Assembly (NCBI RefSeq): GCF_003122085.1
Contig: NZ_QEXV01000006.1
Coordinates: 62,001 to 126,000 of the forward strand
Source of the DNA: Marinicauda salina
GTDB taxonomy: Bacteria; Pseudomonadota; Alphaproteobacteria; Caulobacterales; Maricaulaceae
DNA length: 64,000 nucleotides
Direction: 5' to 3'
Within the stretch, counting starts at the first letter, position 1, and the number at the start of each line of letters is the position of its first letter. Shown one piece after another: positions 10,431 to 18,987 of the stretch. The notes below the pieces were generated by a model. That model was not told where the DNA came from. It worked only from the letters and a program-made list of their open reading frames with translations, and made no database searches. The translations under genes were made by a program, and so were the position numbers.

Positions 10431-11405
10431 CTACTCGGCGGGCGCCCAGCCCAGCCCGTCGGGCTCGTCGCCGGCCTCGAAGCTGTCGACGACCGCATAG
10501 GTTTCCCGATCGATGACGCTCACGCGATCGGCGCCGGTGTTGGCGACAAAGACGCGCGACCCGTCCGGCGACATCAGCAGGCCGACCGGCGCAGCGCCCA
10601 CCTCGACGGCGGCGATCAGCTCGCGCGTTTCGACGTCGAACACCGTCACCTCGCCGGAGGCGGCGTTCGACACCCAGGCCTCCTCGCCGTCGGGGGTGAA
10701 CTTCAGCCGGATCGGCACCTGGCCGCCCGAGGGGAAACTCTCCAGGATCGCGTCGGTCGCCGCGTCGATGACGGAGATGGTTCCGCTATCCCGGTTGGTC
10801 ACCCAGACCTCGGCGCCGTCGGGCGAGACGTCGATCCCCTCCGCGCCGGGCCCGGTCCGCACCGTCGTCACAGAGTCGTAGGCGCGGTCGATGACGCTGA
10901 CCGATCCGGACGTGATGTTGGCCACGAACAGCTTCGACCCGTCCGGCGCGGGGACGAGCTGGTGGCTGAGCTGCTGGCCGGTCTCCCAGACGCGCGTGAC
11001 GTCTCCGGTCGCGGCGTCGATCTCGACGACCGTGCCCGTGGTCTCCGTCGTCGTCCAGACATTCGCGCCGTCGGCGCTCGCCCAGATGCCGTGCGGGCCG
11101 AGATTGCCGTCGAGGTCCCACCTCGCGGAGACGGCGCCGGCGTCGAGATCGATCACGCTGATCGTTTCGCCGCGCGCCTCGGGACCGTAATCGGACACAT
11201 ACGCCGTGGACCCGTCCGGCGAGATCGCGACCTCGTGGGGATTCTCGCCGACGGCGATGACGGTCTGCTCGGCGTAGCTCGCCGCGTCGACGAGGGAGAC
11301 CGTGTCGTCGCTCTTGTTGACGACGACGAGCCGGTCCTGCGCCTGCGCGCAGAACACCGTCGCCATCGCCGCGCCGAGCGCGAGGACCGCCGTGCGTATC
11401 GCCAT
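10431..11405 (-). CDS. YncE-like beta-propeller protein, periplasmic
   Basis: A 324-residue exported protein built of YVTN-type beta-propeller repeats. The signal peptide is MAIRTAVLALGAAMATVFCAQA, with likely cleavage before QDRLVV. About seven repeats follow the pattern 'SPDGSxVxVxNxxxxTVSVID' (for example SPDGAEVWVTNRDSGTISVID and SPDGSRVFVANTGADRVSVID), as expected for a seven-bladed propeller. Relatives bind DNA (YncE), support quinoprotein systems or have unknown roles; nothing here identifies a partner. It lies 90 bp downstream of the exported methyltransferase-fold lipoprotein on the same strand, and the two could share a transcript and a periplasmic role. Confidence 0.88.
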   Translation of the reverse strand: MAIRTAVLALGAAMATVFCAQAQDRLVVVNKSDDTVSLVDAASYAEQTVIAVGENPHEVAISPDGSTAYVSDYGPEARGETISVIDLDAGAVSARWDLDGNLGPHGIWASADGANVWTTTETTGTVVEIDAATGDVTRVWETGQQLSHQLVPAPDGSKLFVANITSGSVSVIDRAYDSVTTVRTGPGAEGIDVSPDGAEVWVTNRDSGTISVIDAATDAILESFPSGGQVPIRLKFTPDGEEAWVSNAASGEVTVFDVETRELIAAVEVGAAPVGLLMSPDGSRVFVANTGADRVSVIDRETYAVVDSFEAGDEPDGLGWAPAE

Positions 11406-11495
11406 GATCTCCTCCCCTGAAGACCGCAGGGGCGCGCTTGCGCGCCGACGGAGCGCGCGGCCGACCTTCCGATCAGCCGCGCGCCGGCCGTCGGC

Positions 11496-12464
11496 CTATT
11501 CCGGCTTGCGGAAGAGCAGCGTCATGCGGTCGGATTCGCCCGTCGACTGCGGCGGGTCGACATCCTCGTCCTCGCTGTCGCCGGCGTTCGTCGGCGGCAG
11601 GCCCCACACGCCCTGCTCGTGATCGGCCGCATCGGCGGGATTGGCGTTGAGCTCGGAGCTCGCCTCGAGCTCGAAGCCCGCCGCCTCGAACGCCGCGACG
11701 ACGTCGGTTTGCTTCATGTAGCCGCGGTCGCCGGTCGTCATTTCATGCGGCTGATCCTCCGGCGCGCGATGCTGGACCACGCCGACGATCCCGCCCGGGC
11801 GGAGAAAGTCGTAGGTCTCGTCGAGCGCCTCCTCCAGGAAGGCCGGATCGAACCGGTTCAGGTGATGCAGCGCGCGGATGAACAGCACCGCGTCGGCCTC
11901 ACCCTCCTGGGCGTACGGGATGTCGTCGAGCATGAAGGCGGTGATCGGCGCGGCCGTTTCGGGCCCGTTTTCGGCCAGCTCGCCCGGCGCGGTGTCCGGC
12001 CAGGCGGCCATCTCGGCGGCCGTCTCCTCGGTCCAGTTGTCGCCGTACATCTGCTCCCAGAGGTCCATCTGGTAGTTCAACGCGACATAGCGGCCGTCTT
12101 CGGCGACCCAGGGCAGCAGGATGCGCGTGTACCAGCCGCCGCCGGGCAGCGCCTCGGCGATCGTCATGTCGGGCTCGAGGCCGAAGAACTCCATCGTCTC
12201 CCGGGGATGGCGGAACTGGTCGCGCGCCATGTCGTCGGCGCGGCGCTCGTGGTCGAGCACGGCGGCGAGCGCGTCGGCCTCCTCCGCATCGGTCATATCC
12301 ATGGCCTCGCCGGCGTCTTCCCCGCCCGCGAGCGCGTCTTCGGTCGCGGCCGCTGCGTCGGCCTCGGCGGCGTCCATGTCGTCGGCGGGCGCCTGATCCT
12401 CGCCCTGCGGGCCGCAGGCGGCGAGCAGAACCGCCGCAGCGGCGGACATCCAGAGTGCTTTCAT
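11496..12464 (-). CDS. Exported lipoprotein with class I methyltransferase fold
   Basis: A 322-residue predicted methyltransferase carrying a lipoprotein signal: MKALWMSAAAAVLLAAC with a canonical LAAC box (Cys17). An acidic, Ala-rich linker (about residues 18-60) precedes the domain. The cofactor motif reads ALPGGGWYTRILLPW, the PGGGWYT form seen in COG4798 'predicted methyltransferases', which are also often exported. The family is odd because S-adenosylmethionine is not expected outside the cytoplasm. A longer reading frame reaches 12863, but the start at 12464 has AGGGGAAC upstream and begins the signal peptide. The remaining motifs (FIRALHHLNRFDP, GIVGVVQHR) fit the fold. Confidence 0.85.
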   Translation of the reverse strand: MKALWMSAAAAVLLAACGPQGEDQAPADDMDAAEADAAAATEDALAGGEDAGEAMDMTDAEEADALAAVLDHERRADDMARDQFRHPRETMEFFGLEPDMTIAEALPGGGWYTRILLPWVAEDGRYVALNYQMDLWEQMYGDNWTEETAAEMAAWPDTAPGELAENGPETAAPITAFMLDDIPYAQEGEADAVLFIRALHHLNRFDPAFLEEALDETYDFLRPGGIVGVVQHRAPEDQPHEMTTGDRGYMKQTDVVAAFEAAGFELEASSELNANPADAADHEQGVWGLPPTNAGDSEDEDVDPPQSTGESDRMTLLFRKPE

Positions 12465-12604
12465 CTCGTTCCCCTTTTGCGCGTCGGCGCTTTTCCCGGC
12501 GCGCTTTTTACCATGTCTCGCCAAGCGGCGCAGCGGATTCGGGGGACGCGGCGGATTCCCGGACGCGTCAACGCTCGCCTCGTCATCCCCGCGAAACGAG
12601 ACGA

Positions 12605-12720
12605 TGTCATCCCGGCCGGAGCGCGAAGCGCGGAGAGCCGGGATCCACCGGACTCGCGACCCGATTTCTGGAAGGGCTGTCGGTAGGTCCCGGATAGCCC
12701 TTCGGGCTTCCGGGATGACA
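12605..12720. repeat. REP-like composite palindromic element
   Basis: Outer inverted arms TGTCATCCCGG (12605-12615) and CCGGGATGACA (12710-12720) enclose two hairpins: 12611-12642 and 12688-12715, the second a 12-bp stem with one bulge. This is the layout of repetitive extragenic palindromes that are scattered through many alphaproteobacterial genomes. It is the main content of the 538-bp gap 12465-13002. The rest of that gap holds only the toxin-antitoxin promoter at its right end. Confidence 0.6.
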
Positions 12721-12966
12721 ACAGAGAACCAACTAATCCCCGCCCCGCCCATCGGACCCATAATGCGCGGCGCTGTCCCGCCCAGCCGGCGCGTCCGGAC
12801 GCGCCCCATTCGCGAGAGGGCGGCGCGTTGAGCGGCCGGGATCACGCGTCCCGCCGCGCGCATTCCGTCTTGTCATCCGAGCGCGGAGAGGCCTCCGGCG
12901 CCGGGGATTTCGCGTGGGCGATCGCGCGCCGCCCGCCATAGGCTCGCTCCCTGACGCCGGGCAGGC

Positions 12967-12995
12967 TTGCACTTCTGTACAATGAACCGTACATT
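12967..12995 (+). promoter_or_regulatory. yefM-yoeB promoter with embedded TGTACA operator
   Basis: TTGCAC (12967-12972) and TACATT (12990-12995) are 17 bp apart. Within the spacer and overlapping the -10 box is an inverted repeat TGTAC (12976-12980) - eight bases - GTACA (12989-12993). The core TGTACA is the known binding motif of the E. coli YefM-YoeB operator. Transcription would start near 13002, one base from the yefM ATG, which has no ribosome binding site, so the mRNA is predicted to be leaderless. Confidence 0.65.
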
Positions 12996-13002
12996 TGCGT
13001 TC

Positions 13003-13308
13003 ATGAACAAGCCCTCGAACATCGTCTCGTTCACCGAGGCCCGGCAAGGGCTCAAAGCCCTGATGGACCGCGTGACCGGCGACAAGTCGCCCGCCGTCAT
13101 CACACGGCGCGGCGGCGAGCCGGTGGTGATGGTCTCGCTGTCGGAATGGGAGGCCATCCAGGAGACGAACTATCTTCTGAAGAGCCCGGCGAACGCCGAG
13201 GAACTGCGCAAGAGTCTCGCTGAGGCGGAGTCAGGCCAGACGCGCGAGCTGACGGAAGAGGATCTGCGTCAGCTCGCCGAGGATCCGGCCGCTTTCTTCA
13301 ACGGATGA
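13003..13308 (+). CDS. yefM: Antitoxin of the Phd/YefM family
   Basis: A 101-residue type II antitoxin that neutralises the adjoining YoeB-like RNase and represses its own operon. The N-terminal Phd/YefM DNA-binding fold is visible: NIVSFTEARQGLKALMDRV, ITRRGGEPVVMVSLSEWEAI, then ETNYLLKSPANAEELRKSL, which is very close to the E. coli YefM pattern. The C-terminal 30 residues are acidic and would wrap the toxin. An upstream in-frame ATG at 12982 lies inside the operator palindrome and so is rejected. The stop overlaps the toxin start by four bases (ATGA), giving translational coupling. Confidence 0.92.
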   Translation: MNKPSNIVSFTEARQGLKALMDRVTGDKSPAVITRRGGEPVVMVSLSEWEAIQETNYLLKSPANAEELRKSLAEAESGQTRELTEEDLRQLAEDPAAFFNG

Positions 13309-13571
13309 AGGTCGAGTTCACGCCGCGCGCGCTCGATCATCTGCGCTGGTTCGCCGAAAAGGAGCCGCGCCAGGTCAAACGCATCCTGAAACTCATCGAG
13401 GACATAAGGCGCGATCCCTTCGAGGGCCTTGGCAAGCCGGAACCCCTCAAGGGCGAGCTCTCCGGCCTCTGGTCGCGGCGCGTGGATTCAGAGCACCGGC
13501 TGGTCTATCGGGTGGTGGGGTCGGGTGACGGGGCGCGGCTGCAGATCGTCCAGTGCCGGTATCATTATTGA
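13305..13571 (+). CDS. yoeB: Toxin of the YoeB/Txe family
   Basis: An 88-residue ribosome-dependent mRNA interferase of the YoeB family that cleaves mRNA in the A site. Family features are FTPRALDHLRWFAEKEPRQVKRILKLIEDI, then PFEGLGKPEPLKG, LSGLWSRRVDSEHRLVYRV, and the C-terminal CRYHY, which supplies the catalytic His-Tyr pair of E. coli YoeB (ending in GHY/HYH types). All expected catalytic positions (Glu46-like, Arg65-like, His83-like) appear present, so it looks active. It is translationally coupled to yefM. A short stem (13576-13593) follows without a T run. Confidence 0.92.
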   Translation: MKVEFTPRALDHLRWFAEKEPRQVKRILKLIEDIRRDPFEGLGKPEPLKGELSGLWSRRVDSEHRLVYRVVGSGDGARLQIVQCRYHY

Positions 13572-13724
13572 GAAAGGCGGGGGGCGTCCCGCCTCCTGCA
13601 TGGTCCCCGCCAACTGAAATTTTCGTCCCCGTGTTCTCATGCGAGCGCGGAGATCTCTCCGGCGTCGGAGATGGGTATTGTCCGCATCACCCTCGTCCTG
13701 AGGCGCCGCCCCCCCCTGTCGCAC

Positions 13725-13830
13725 CCTTCCTCTCTTTCCCGGCGTACGCCGGGACCCAGAGATGACCCGGCGCTCAGCCTGCTTCCTCTGGGCCCCGACT
13801 TGCGTCGGGGAAGAGAAGGAAAGCGCACGC
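13725..13830. repeat. REP-like palindromic element downstream of yoeB
   Basis: The gap between yoeB and pccB (13572-13844) holds a perfect 16-base palindrome CCCGGCGTACGCCGGG (13738-13753), a hairpin with seven-bp stem (13793-13810), and longer arms GGGACCCAGAG (13751-13761) against CTCTGGGCCCC (13786-13796). The outer flanks are also roughly complementary. It probably belongs to the same class of scattered palindromes as the elements at 12605 and 15460, and it could serve as a stop for both converging genes. Confidence 0.5.
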
Positions 13831-13844
13831 AGAGACCGCCCCCC

Positions 13845-15377
13845 TCACAACGGAATATTGTCGTGCTTCTTCCAGGGGTTGGAGAGCTGCTTGTCGCGCA
13901 GCGTCCGGAGCGCGCGGATCAGCCGCCAGCGCGTGTTCTTCGGCTGGATGACATCGTCGAGATAGCCGCGCGAGGCCGCCACGAAGGGGTTGGCGAAGCG
14001 ATCCTCGTACTCCTTGACGTGTTCGGCCATCTTCTCCTCGTCGCCGAGATCCTTGCGGAAGATGATCTCCGCGGCGCCCTTCGGGCCCATCACCGCGATC
14101 TCGGCAGTCGGCCAGGCGTAGTTGATGTCGCCCCGGAGATGCTTCGAGGCCATGACGTCATAGGCGCCGCCATAGGCCTTGCGCGTGATCACGGTGAGCT
14201 TGGGCACGGTGGCCTCGGCGTAGGCGAAGAGCAGCTTCGCGCCGTTCTTGATGAGCCCGCCATACTCCTGCTTCGTGCCCGGCAGGAAGCCCGGCACGTC
14301 TACGAAGGTCACGATCGGGATGGAGAAGGCGTCGCAGAAGCGCACGAAGCGAGCGGCCTTCTTCGAGGCGTCGATGTCCAGGACGCCCGCCAGCGACAGC
14401 GGCTGGTTGGCGACGAACCCGACGGGCGCGCCCTCCAGCCGGCCGAAGCCGGTGACGATGTTCTGGGCGTAGTCGGGGGCGATCTCGAAGAAGTCGTTTT
14501 CGTCGGCGACCTTCTCGATCAGCTCCTTGATGTCGTAGGGCTTGTTCGGATTCGGCGGGACCAGCGTGTCGAGGCTGGGCTCGGCGCGATCGACGGGGTC
14601 GTAGCTGGGCCGGGCCGGCGGCTTCGCGCGGTTGGACAGCGGCAGGAAGTCGACCAGCCGGCGGATCTGGATCAGCGCCTCGATGTCGTTCTCGAAGCCG
14701 CCGTCGGCGACGCCGGACTTCTTCGCGTGGACCGAGACGCCGCCCAGCTCCTCGTGGGTGACGACCTCGTTGGTGACCGTCTTCACCACGTCCGGGCCGG
14801 TCACGTACATGTATGACGTGTCCTTCACCATGAAGATGAAGTCGGTCATCGCCGGCGAGTAGACGTCGCCGCCCGCGCACGGGCCCATGATCACCGAGAT
14901 CTGCGGCACGACGCCGGAGCTCAGCACGTTCCTCTGGAAGATCTCGGCGTAACCGCCCAGCGCGTCCACGCCTTCCTGGATGCGCGCGCCGCCCGCGTCG
15001 AACAGGCCGATGATCGGCGCGCCGTTCTTCAGCGCGGCGTCCTGGACCTTGGTGATCTTGCGGGCGTGGGCCAGCGACAGCGAGCCGCCGAACACGGTGA
15101 AGTCCTTGGCGAAGATGTAGACCAGCCGGCCGTTGATCGTGCCCGAGCCGGTGATCACCCCGTCGCCGGGGATCTTCTTGTCCTCCATGCCGAAGTCCGA
15201 GCACTGGTGTTCGACGAACATGTCGAACTCCTCGAAGGAGCCGTCGTCGAGCAGCACCTCGAGGCGCTCGCGCGCGCTCAGCTTGCCCTTCTCGTGCTGG
15301 GCGGCGACGCGCTTCTCCCCGCCCCCGGCGCGCGCGGCGGCGCGCTTGGCGTCAAGCTGCTCGATGACGTCTTTCAT
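13845..15377 (-). CDS. pccB: Propionyl-CoA carboxylase beta subunit (carboxyltransferase)
   Basis: Moves the carboxyl group from carboxybiotin to propionyl-CoA. The 510-residue length and sequence are those of Pcc[20 protein letters not shown], the N-domain [17 protein letters not shown], the oxyanion loop [33 protein letters not shown], and in the C-domain the second oxyanion loop [15 protein letters not shown] with [15 protein letters not shown]. The alpha subunit pccA lies about 9.5 kb away on the same strand, so the two subunits are not in one operon. An AccD-type acetyl-CoA enzyme is unlikely since no zinc-finger is present. Confidence 0.93.
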   Translation of the reverse strand: MKDVIEQLDAKRAAARAGGGEKRVAAQHEKGKLSARERLEVLLDDGSFEEFDMFVEHQCSDFGMEDKKIPGDGVITGSGTINGRLVYIFAKDFTVFGGSLSLAHARKITKVQDAALKNGAPIIGLFDAGGARIQEGVDALGGYAEIFQRNVLSSGVVPQISVIMGPCAGGDVYSPAMTDFIFMVKDTSYMYVTGPDVVKTVTNEVVTHEELGGVSVHAKKSGVADGGFENDIEALIQIRRLVDFLPLSNRAKPPARPSYDPVDRAEPSLDTLVPPNPNKPYDIKELIEKVADENDFFEIAPDYAQNIVTGFGRLEGAPVGFVANQPLSLAGVLDIDASKKAARFVRFCDAFSIPIVTFVDVPGFLPGTKQEYGGLIKNGAKLLFAYAEATVPKLTVITRKAYGGAYDVMASKHLRGDINYAWPTAEIAVMGPKGAAEIIFRKDLGDEEKMAEHVKEYEDRFANPFVAASRGYLDDVIQPKNTRWRLIRALRTLRDKQLSNPWKKHDNIPL

Positions 15378-15459
15378 GGAATGCCCGCTCCCGGCGACAT
15401 GACTGGAGGCTGCTGGTTAGCACCGCTTCGCCGCGCCCGGCAAATGGGGGGCGCTCGCT

Positions 15460-15715
15460 TCGCATCTTTCGAGGCTCGCCTTCGGCTCGCACCTCAAGAT
15501 GAGGGAGGAGAGAAACATCGCACGGCCCTCATCCTGAGGCGCCCGGCGTCAGCCGGGCCTCGAAGGATGGGAAGACGCGCGCTCGCGAGCCCCAGGGGGG
15601 AAGGCCCTCGTCCTTCGAGACGCCCCGATCCCCTCATCCTGAGGAGCGAGCAAAGCGAGCGTCTCGAAGGGGACGGGGATCGGGGCCCTCAGGATGAGGG
15701 CCTCAAGAGCAAGCT
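15460..15715. repeat. Cluster of three REP-like palindromes
   Basis: The 432-bp gap between pccB and the protease (15378-15809) is packed with inverted repeats. Unit 1 (about 15469-15508) pairs TTTCGAGGC arms. Unit 2 (about 15528-15572) pairs CTCATCCTGAGG with CCTCGAAGGATG around the inner stem GCCCGGC/GCCGGGC. Unit 3 is nested: GCCCCGATCCCC (15622-15633) pairs with GGGGATCGGGGC (15675-15686), and CCTCATCCTGAGG (15632-15644) with its complement at 15687-15700. The CTCATCCTGAGG/CCTCGAAGGATGAGG motif recurs in many alphaproteobacterial intergenic regions. No coding sequence is seen in the gap. Confidence 0.65.
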
Positions 15716-15809
15716 CACGAAAGCCGTGGCCACCCCACCCTTACCCTCCCCTCAAGGGGAGGGAGTCGCGGACGCCGCGCCTCCATCAAATCCATGGGCC
15801 GCGAGGGAA

Positions 15810-17255
15810 CTAAAGCCGCAGCGTCCGCGCGAAGCGCTCGCCCTGGCGCTCGATCTCGACGGGCCAGGCCGCCGCATCGTCGCGGGCGTCGAGCACGGCG
15901 AGGAGGTCCTCGACCGTGGCGATCTCGCGGTCGGCCACTGAAACTATGCGATCACCCGGCTGGAACCCGTAATAGGCCGCCGCCGAGCGCCGCGCGACTC
16001 CGGCGACGATGACGCCCTCGCGGAACGGGTCGAGCCCGTTGGCCTCGTTGAAGGCCGGCGAGAGCTGGACGACCTGGGCGCCCTGGAACGGGTTGCGGCC
16101 GCGGATCGCCACGCGCTCGGCGTCTTCCTCGCCCGGCGCGGGTTCGGCGGTGATCTCGTAGGTGCGCTCCTCGCCGTCGCGCAGCACGGTCAGCTCCGCC
16201 GTCTCGCCGATCGCGCGGGTGGCGAAGCGGAAGCGGGCGCCGGCCTCGTCATTGACCGCGACGCCGTCGACGGCGACGACCACGTCGCCGGTCTCCAGCC
16301 CGGCGTCGGCGGCCGGTCCGTCGGGATAGAGCTCGGCGACGATGGCGCCGCGCGGCCGGTCGAGGCCCAGCGATTGGGCCAGATCGCTGGTCACCGGCTG
16401 CAGCCGCGCGCCAAGCCAGGGCCGGACGATCTCGCCGCCGTCGAGGGCGGCCTCGACGACGGAGCGGACCATGTCGACGGGAATGGCGAAGCCGATGCCG
16501 TTCGACCCGCCCGAGCGCGAAAAGATCGCCGTGTTCACCCCGATCAGCTCGCCGTCCATGTCAACGAGCGCGCCACCGGAATTGCCCGGGTTCACGGCGG
16601 CGTCAGTCTGGATGAAGAAGGCGTAGTCGGTGATGCCGACATGGGTGCGCGCCAGCGCCGACACGATGCCCGACGTCACCGTCTGACCGACGCCGAACGG
16701 ATTGCCGATGGCCAGCACCAGGTCGCCCACCTCGGTGTCGTCGGTCTCGTCATAGGGCAGGACCGGCAGGGCCTCGCCGGCCTCGACCCTGAGCACGGCG
16801 AGATCGGTGCGCTCGTCGGCGAGCAGGACCTCGGCCTCGAACTCGCGGCGGTCGTTGAGCACGACCCGCAGCTCCTCGGCGCCCTCGACGACATGATTGT
16901 TGGTCACGATGACGCCCGAAGGATCGACGATGACGCCCGAGCCGAGCGACTGCACCTCGCGCTCGCGCGTCTGCGGGCCGAAGAAACGCTCGAAGAAGGG
17001 GTCGCCGGCGAAGGGCGAGCGCTGGGCGATGACGCGCCGGGAATAGACGTTCACGACGGCCGGCGCGGCCTGGCGCACCACGGGCGCGAAGGAGAGCCGG
17101 ACCTCGGCCTGGCTGTCGGGAACCGCGCGCTCGATTTCGGAGGGCGGAGTCTGCGGCGCTTCCGGCTGTGCGGGGGCGGCTTCCTCGGCCTGCCCGCAAG
17201 CGGCGGCGGCCAGCCCCAGCGCCAGGCTGAACGCGGCGAAGATCGTGCGGCCCAT
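15810..17255 (-). CDS. degP: HtrA/Do-type serine protease, possible lipoprotein
   Basis: Envelope quality-control protease. The 481-residue protein has a trypsin-like domain with His in VIVTNNHVVEGAEEL, Asp in DERTDLAVLRVE and Ser in VNPGNSGGALVDMDGE, followed by two PDZ domains (about 280-370 and 390-481). The start at 17255 has GAGGGGAG eight bases upstream; the protein then begins MGRTIFAAFSLALGLAAAAC, which may be a lipoprotein signal (Cys20, though Ala at -3 makes the box weak) or a plain signal peptide. It lies behind the ribosomal terminator with an unusual repeat array upstream. DegQ-like naming is equally possible. Confidence 0.9.
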   Translation of the reverse strand: MGRTIFAAFSLALGLAAAACGQAEEAAPAQPEAPQTPPSEIERAVPDSQAEVRLSFAPVVRQAAPAVVNVYSRRVIAQRSPFAGDPFFERFFGPQTREREVQSLGSGVIVDPSGVIVTNNHVVEGAEELRVVLNDRREFEAEVLLADERTDLAVLRVEAGEALPVLPYDETDDTEVGDLVLAIGNPFGVGQTVTSGIVSALARTHVGITDYAFFIQTDAAVNPGNSGGALVDMDGELIGVNTAIFSRSGGSNGIGFAIPVDMVRSVVEAALDGGEIVRPWLGARLQPVTSDLAQSLGLDRPRGAIVAELYPDGPAADAGLETGDVVVAVDGVAVNDEAGARFRFATRAIGETAELTVLRDGEERTYEITAEPAPGEEDAERVAIRGRNPFQGAQVVQLSPAFNEANGLDPFREGVIVAGVARRSAAAYYGFQPGDRIVSVADREIATVEDLLAVLDARDDAAAWPVEIERQGERFARTLRL

Positions 17256-17304
17256 GGGCGTGCTCCCCTCGATCATTGCGTCGGCGTCCATTTAGGAGAA
17301 CCGA

Positions 17305-17333
17305 ATGCGGCTGAACAGGGGCTGAAGCCGCAT
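17305..17333 (-). promoter_or_regulatory. Repeat array upstream of the HtrA-type gene
   Basis: About 50-80 bp upstream of the protease start, GGCTGAA occurs twice in the same orientation (17309-17315 and 17320-17326), eleven bp apart from start to start, i.e. one helical turn. The pair is enclosed by a perfect inverted repeat ATGCGGCT (17305-17312) / AGCCGCAT (17326-17333). Direct 7-mers with 11-bp phasing are the typical site of OmpR/PhoB-type response regulators. Identity of the regulator is not known. Confidence 0.5.
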
Positions 17334-17365
17334 CTGACCGAAAGTTAAGACGGAACGCCGGCGCG

Positions 17366-17393
17366 AAAAAGGCCGCGCCCGGCGGGCGCGGCC
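17366..17393 (-). terminator. Terminator of the ribosomal protein super-operon
   Basis: Minus-strand stem of 10 bp (17393-17384 with 17380-17371) and a three-base loop, followed by five T residues (17370-17366). It lies 31 bp after rplQ and ends the str-S10-spc-alpha block. Confidence 0.9.
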
Positions 17394-17423
17394 TGTCTCA
17401 TTCGTCAGAGATGACGCGGAGTT

Positions 17424-17843
17424 CTACTCCTCCGCGGCCTCCTCCTCGGCCAGGCGCGCGCGGTCGCCGGCGCCCTTGGCTTCGGGATCGCGATCGACCA
17501 GCTCGATGACGGCCATCGGCGCGTTGTCGCCATGGCGGAAGCCGGCCTTCAGCACGCGCGTGTAACCGCCATTGCGGTCCTCGTAGCGCGGGCCGAGCGT
17601 CTCGAACAGCTTGCCGACCTGGTCGCGATTGCGGATCTTCGACACCGCCTGGCGGCGCGCATGCAGACCGCCGCGCTTGGCCAGGGTGATGAGCTTGTCC
17701 ATGAAGGGCTTGAGCTCCTTGGCCTTGGGCAGGGTCGTGACGATCTGCTCGTGCTCGATGAGCGACGCGGCCATGTTGGCCAGCATCGCCCGGCGATGCG
17801 AGGCCGTGCGGTTGAGCTTGCGGTGGGCGACGCCGTGGCGCAT
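17424..17843 (-). CDS. rplQ: 50S ribosomal protein L17
   Basis: Large-subunit protein at the exit-tunnel side. [24 protein letters not shown] is the family N terminus, and [24 protein letters not shown] closes the conserved core. At 139 residues it carries an acidic C-terminal tail ([10 protein letters not shown]) that shorter L17 proteins lack. It is the last gene of the ribosomal super-operon, following rpoA by 48 bp and preceding a strong terminator. Confidence 0.97.
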   Translation of the reverse strand: MRHGVAHRKLNRTASHRRAMLANMAASLIEHEQIVTTLPKAKELKPFMDKLITLAKRGGLHARRQAVSKIRNRDQVGKLFETLGPRYEDRNGGYTRVLKAGFRHGDNAPMAVIELVDRDPEAKGAGDRARLAEEEAAEE

Positions 17844-17891
17844 GGGAAGTCTCCTTCAGAAACGGTTTCGGAACGCCTCTCGGCGGCCGAC

Positions 17892-18911
17892 CTAGATCTG
17901 ATCCTCGTATTTCTTGGCCAGTTCCTCGATGTTCTCCGGCGGCCAGTTCGGGGCCTCCATGCCCAGATGCAGACCCATCTGGGCGAGAACTTCCTTGATC
18001 TCGTTGAGCGACTTGCGTCCGAAGTTCGGCGTGCGGAGCATCTCGGCTTCCGACTTCTGGATCAGGTCGCCGATATAGACGATGTTGTCGTTCTTCAGGC
18101 AGTTCGCCGAGCGGACCGACAGCTCCAGCTCGTCGACCTTCTTCAGAAGCGCCGGATTGAACTCGAGCTCCGGAACTTCCTCTTCCGGCCCGCGGGCCTC
18201 GGAGGGCTCCTCGAAATTGACGAAGATCTGGAACTGGTCCTGCAGGATGCGCGCGGCGTAGGCCACCGCGTCCTCCGGCGTCACCGCGCCGTTGGTCTCC
18301 ACGTCCAGGATCAGCTTGTCATAGTCCAGCACCTGACCCTCGCGCGTGTTCTCGACGCGATAGGCCACGCGCTTGACCGGGCTGTACAGCGCGTCGACGC
18401 CGATCAGGCCGATCGGGGCGTCCTCGGGCCGGTTGCGCTCGGCGGGCACGTAGCCCTTGCCGGTGTTCACCGTCAGCACGAAGCGGACCTCGGCGCCCTC
18501 GTCGAGGGTGCAGATGACGTGATCCTTGTTGATCACCTCGATGTCGGCGACTTCCTCGATGTCGCCGGCGGTCACCTCGCCCGGGCCCGTCTTCTTGAGC
18601 GTCAGGCGCTTCGGGCCCTCGGCGTGCATGCGCAGGGCGATCTGCTTGATGTTGAGGATGATGTCGGTGACGTCCTCGCGCACGCCCGGGATGGACGAGA
18701 ACTCGTGGACGATTCCGTCGATCTGGACCGCGCTGATCGCCGCGCCCTGCAGCGACGACAGCAACACCCGGCGCAGCGCGTTGCCGAGCGTCATGCCGAA
18801 GCCGCGCTCGAGCGGCTCGGCCACGATCTTCGCGTGGCGCGCGGGGTCGAAGCCGGGTTCGATCTCCGGCTTCATCGGGCGGATGAGTTCCTGCCAGTTC
18901 TTCTCGATCAC
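17892..18911 (-). CDS. rpoA: RNA polymerase alpha subunit
   Basis: Dimerises to nucleate RNA polymerase assembly; its C-terminal domain touches UP elements and activators. The 339-residue protein has the N-terminal domain with [29 protein letters not shown]-type sequence (split here between [16 protein letters not shown] and [17 protein letters not shown]), a linker near 235-250, and the C-terminal domain with [16 protein letters not shown] and [12 protein letters not shown]. It sits between rpsK and rplQ as in other proteobacteria; rpsD is missing from this position, as usual in alphaproteobacteria. Confidence 0.98.
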   Translation of the reverse strand: MIEKNWQELIRPMKPEIEPGFDPARHAKIVAEPLERGFGMTLGNALRRVLLSSLQGAAISAVQIDGIVHEFSSIPGVREDVTDIILNIKQIALRMHAEGPKRLTLKKTGPGEVTAGDIEEVADIEVINKDHVICTLDEGAEVRFVLTVNTGKGYVPAERNRPEDAPIGLIGVDALYSPVKRVAYRVENTREGQVLDYDKLILDVETNGAVTPEDAVAYAARILQDQFQIFVNFEEPSEARGPEEEVPELEFNPALLKKVDELELSVRSANCLKNDNIVYIGDLIQKSEAEMLRTPNFGRKSLNEIKEVLAQMGLHLGMEAPNWPPENIEELAKKYEDQI

Positions 18912-18987
18912 GGACCTACCCCTTTCAAGCGGGATGCGCGCGAACGAACCGCGCGCCAGGCTGTTCCAAACTGTTCGGCCGTCGCCT

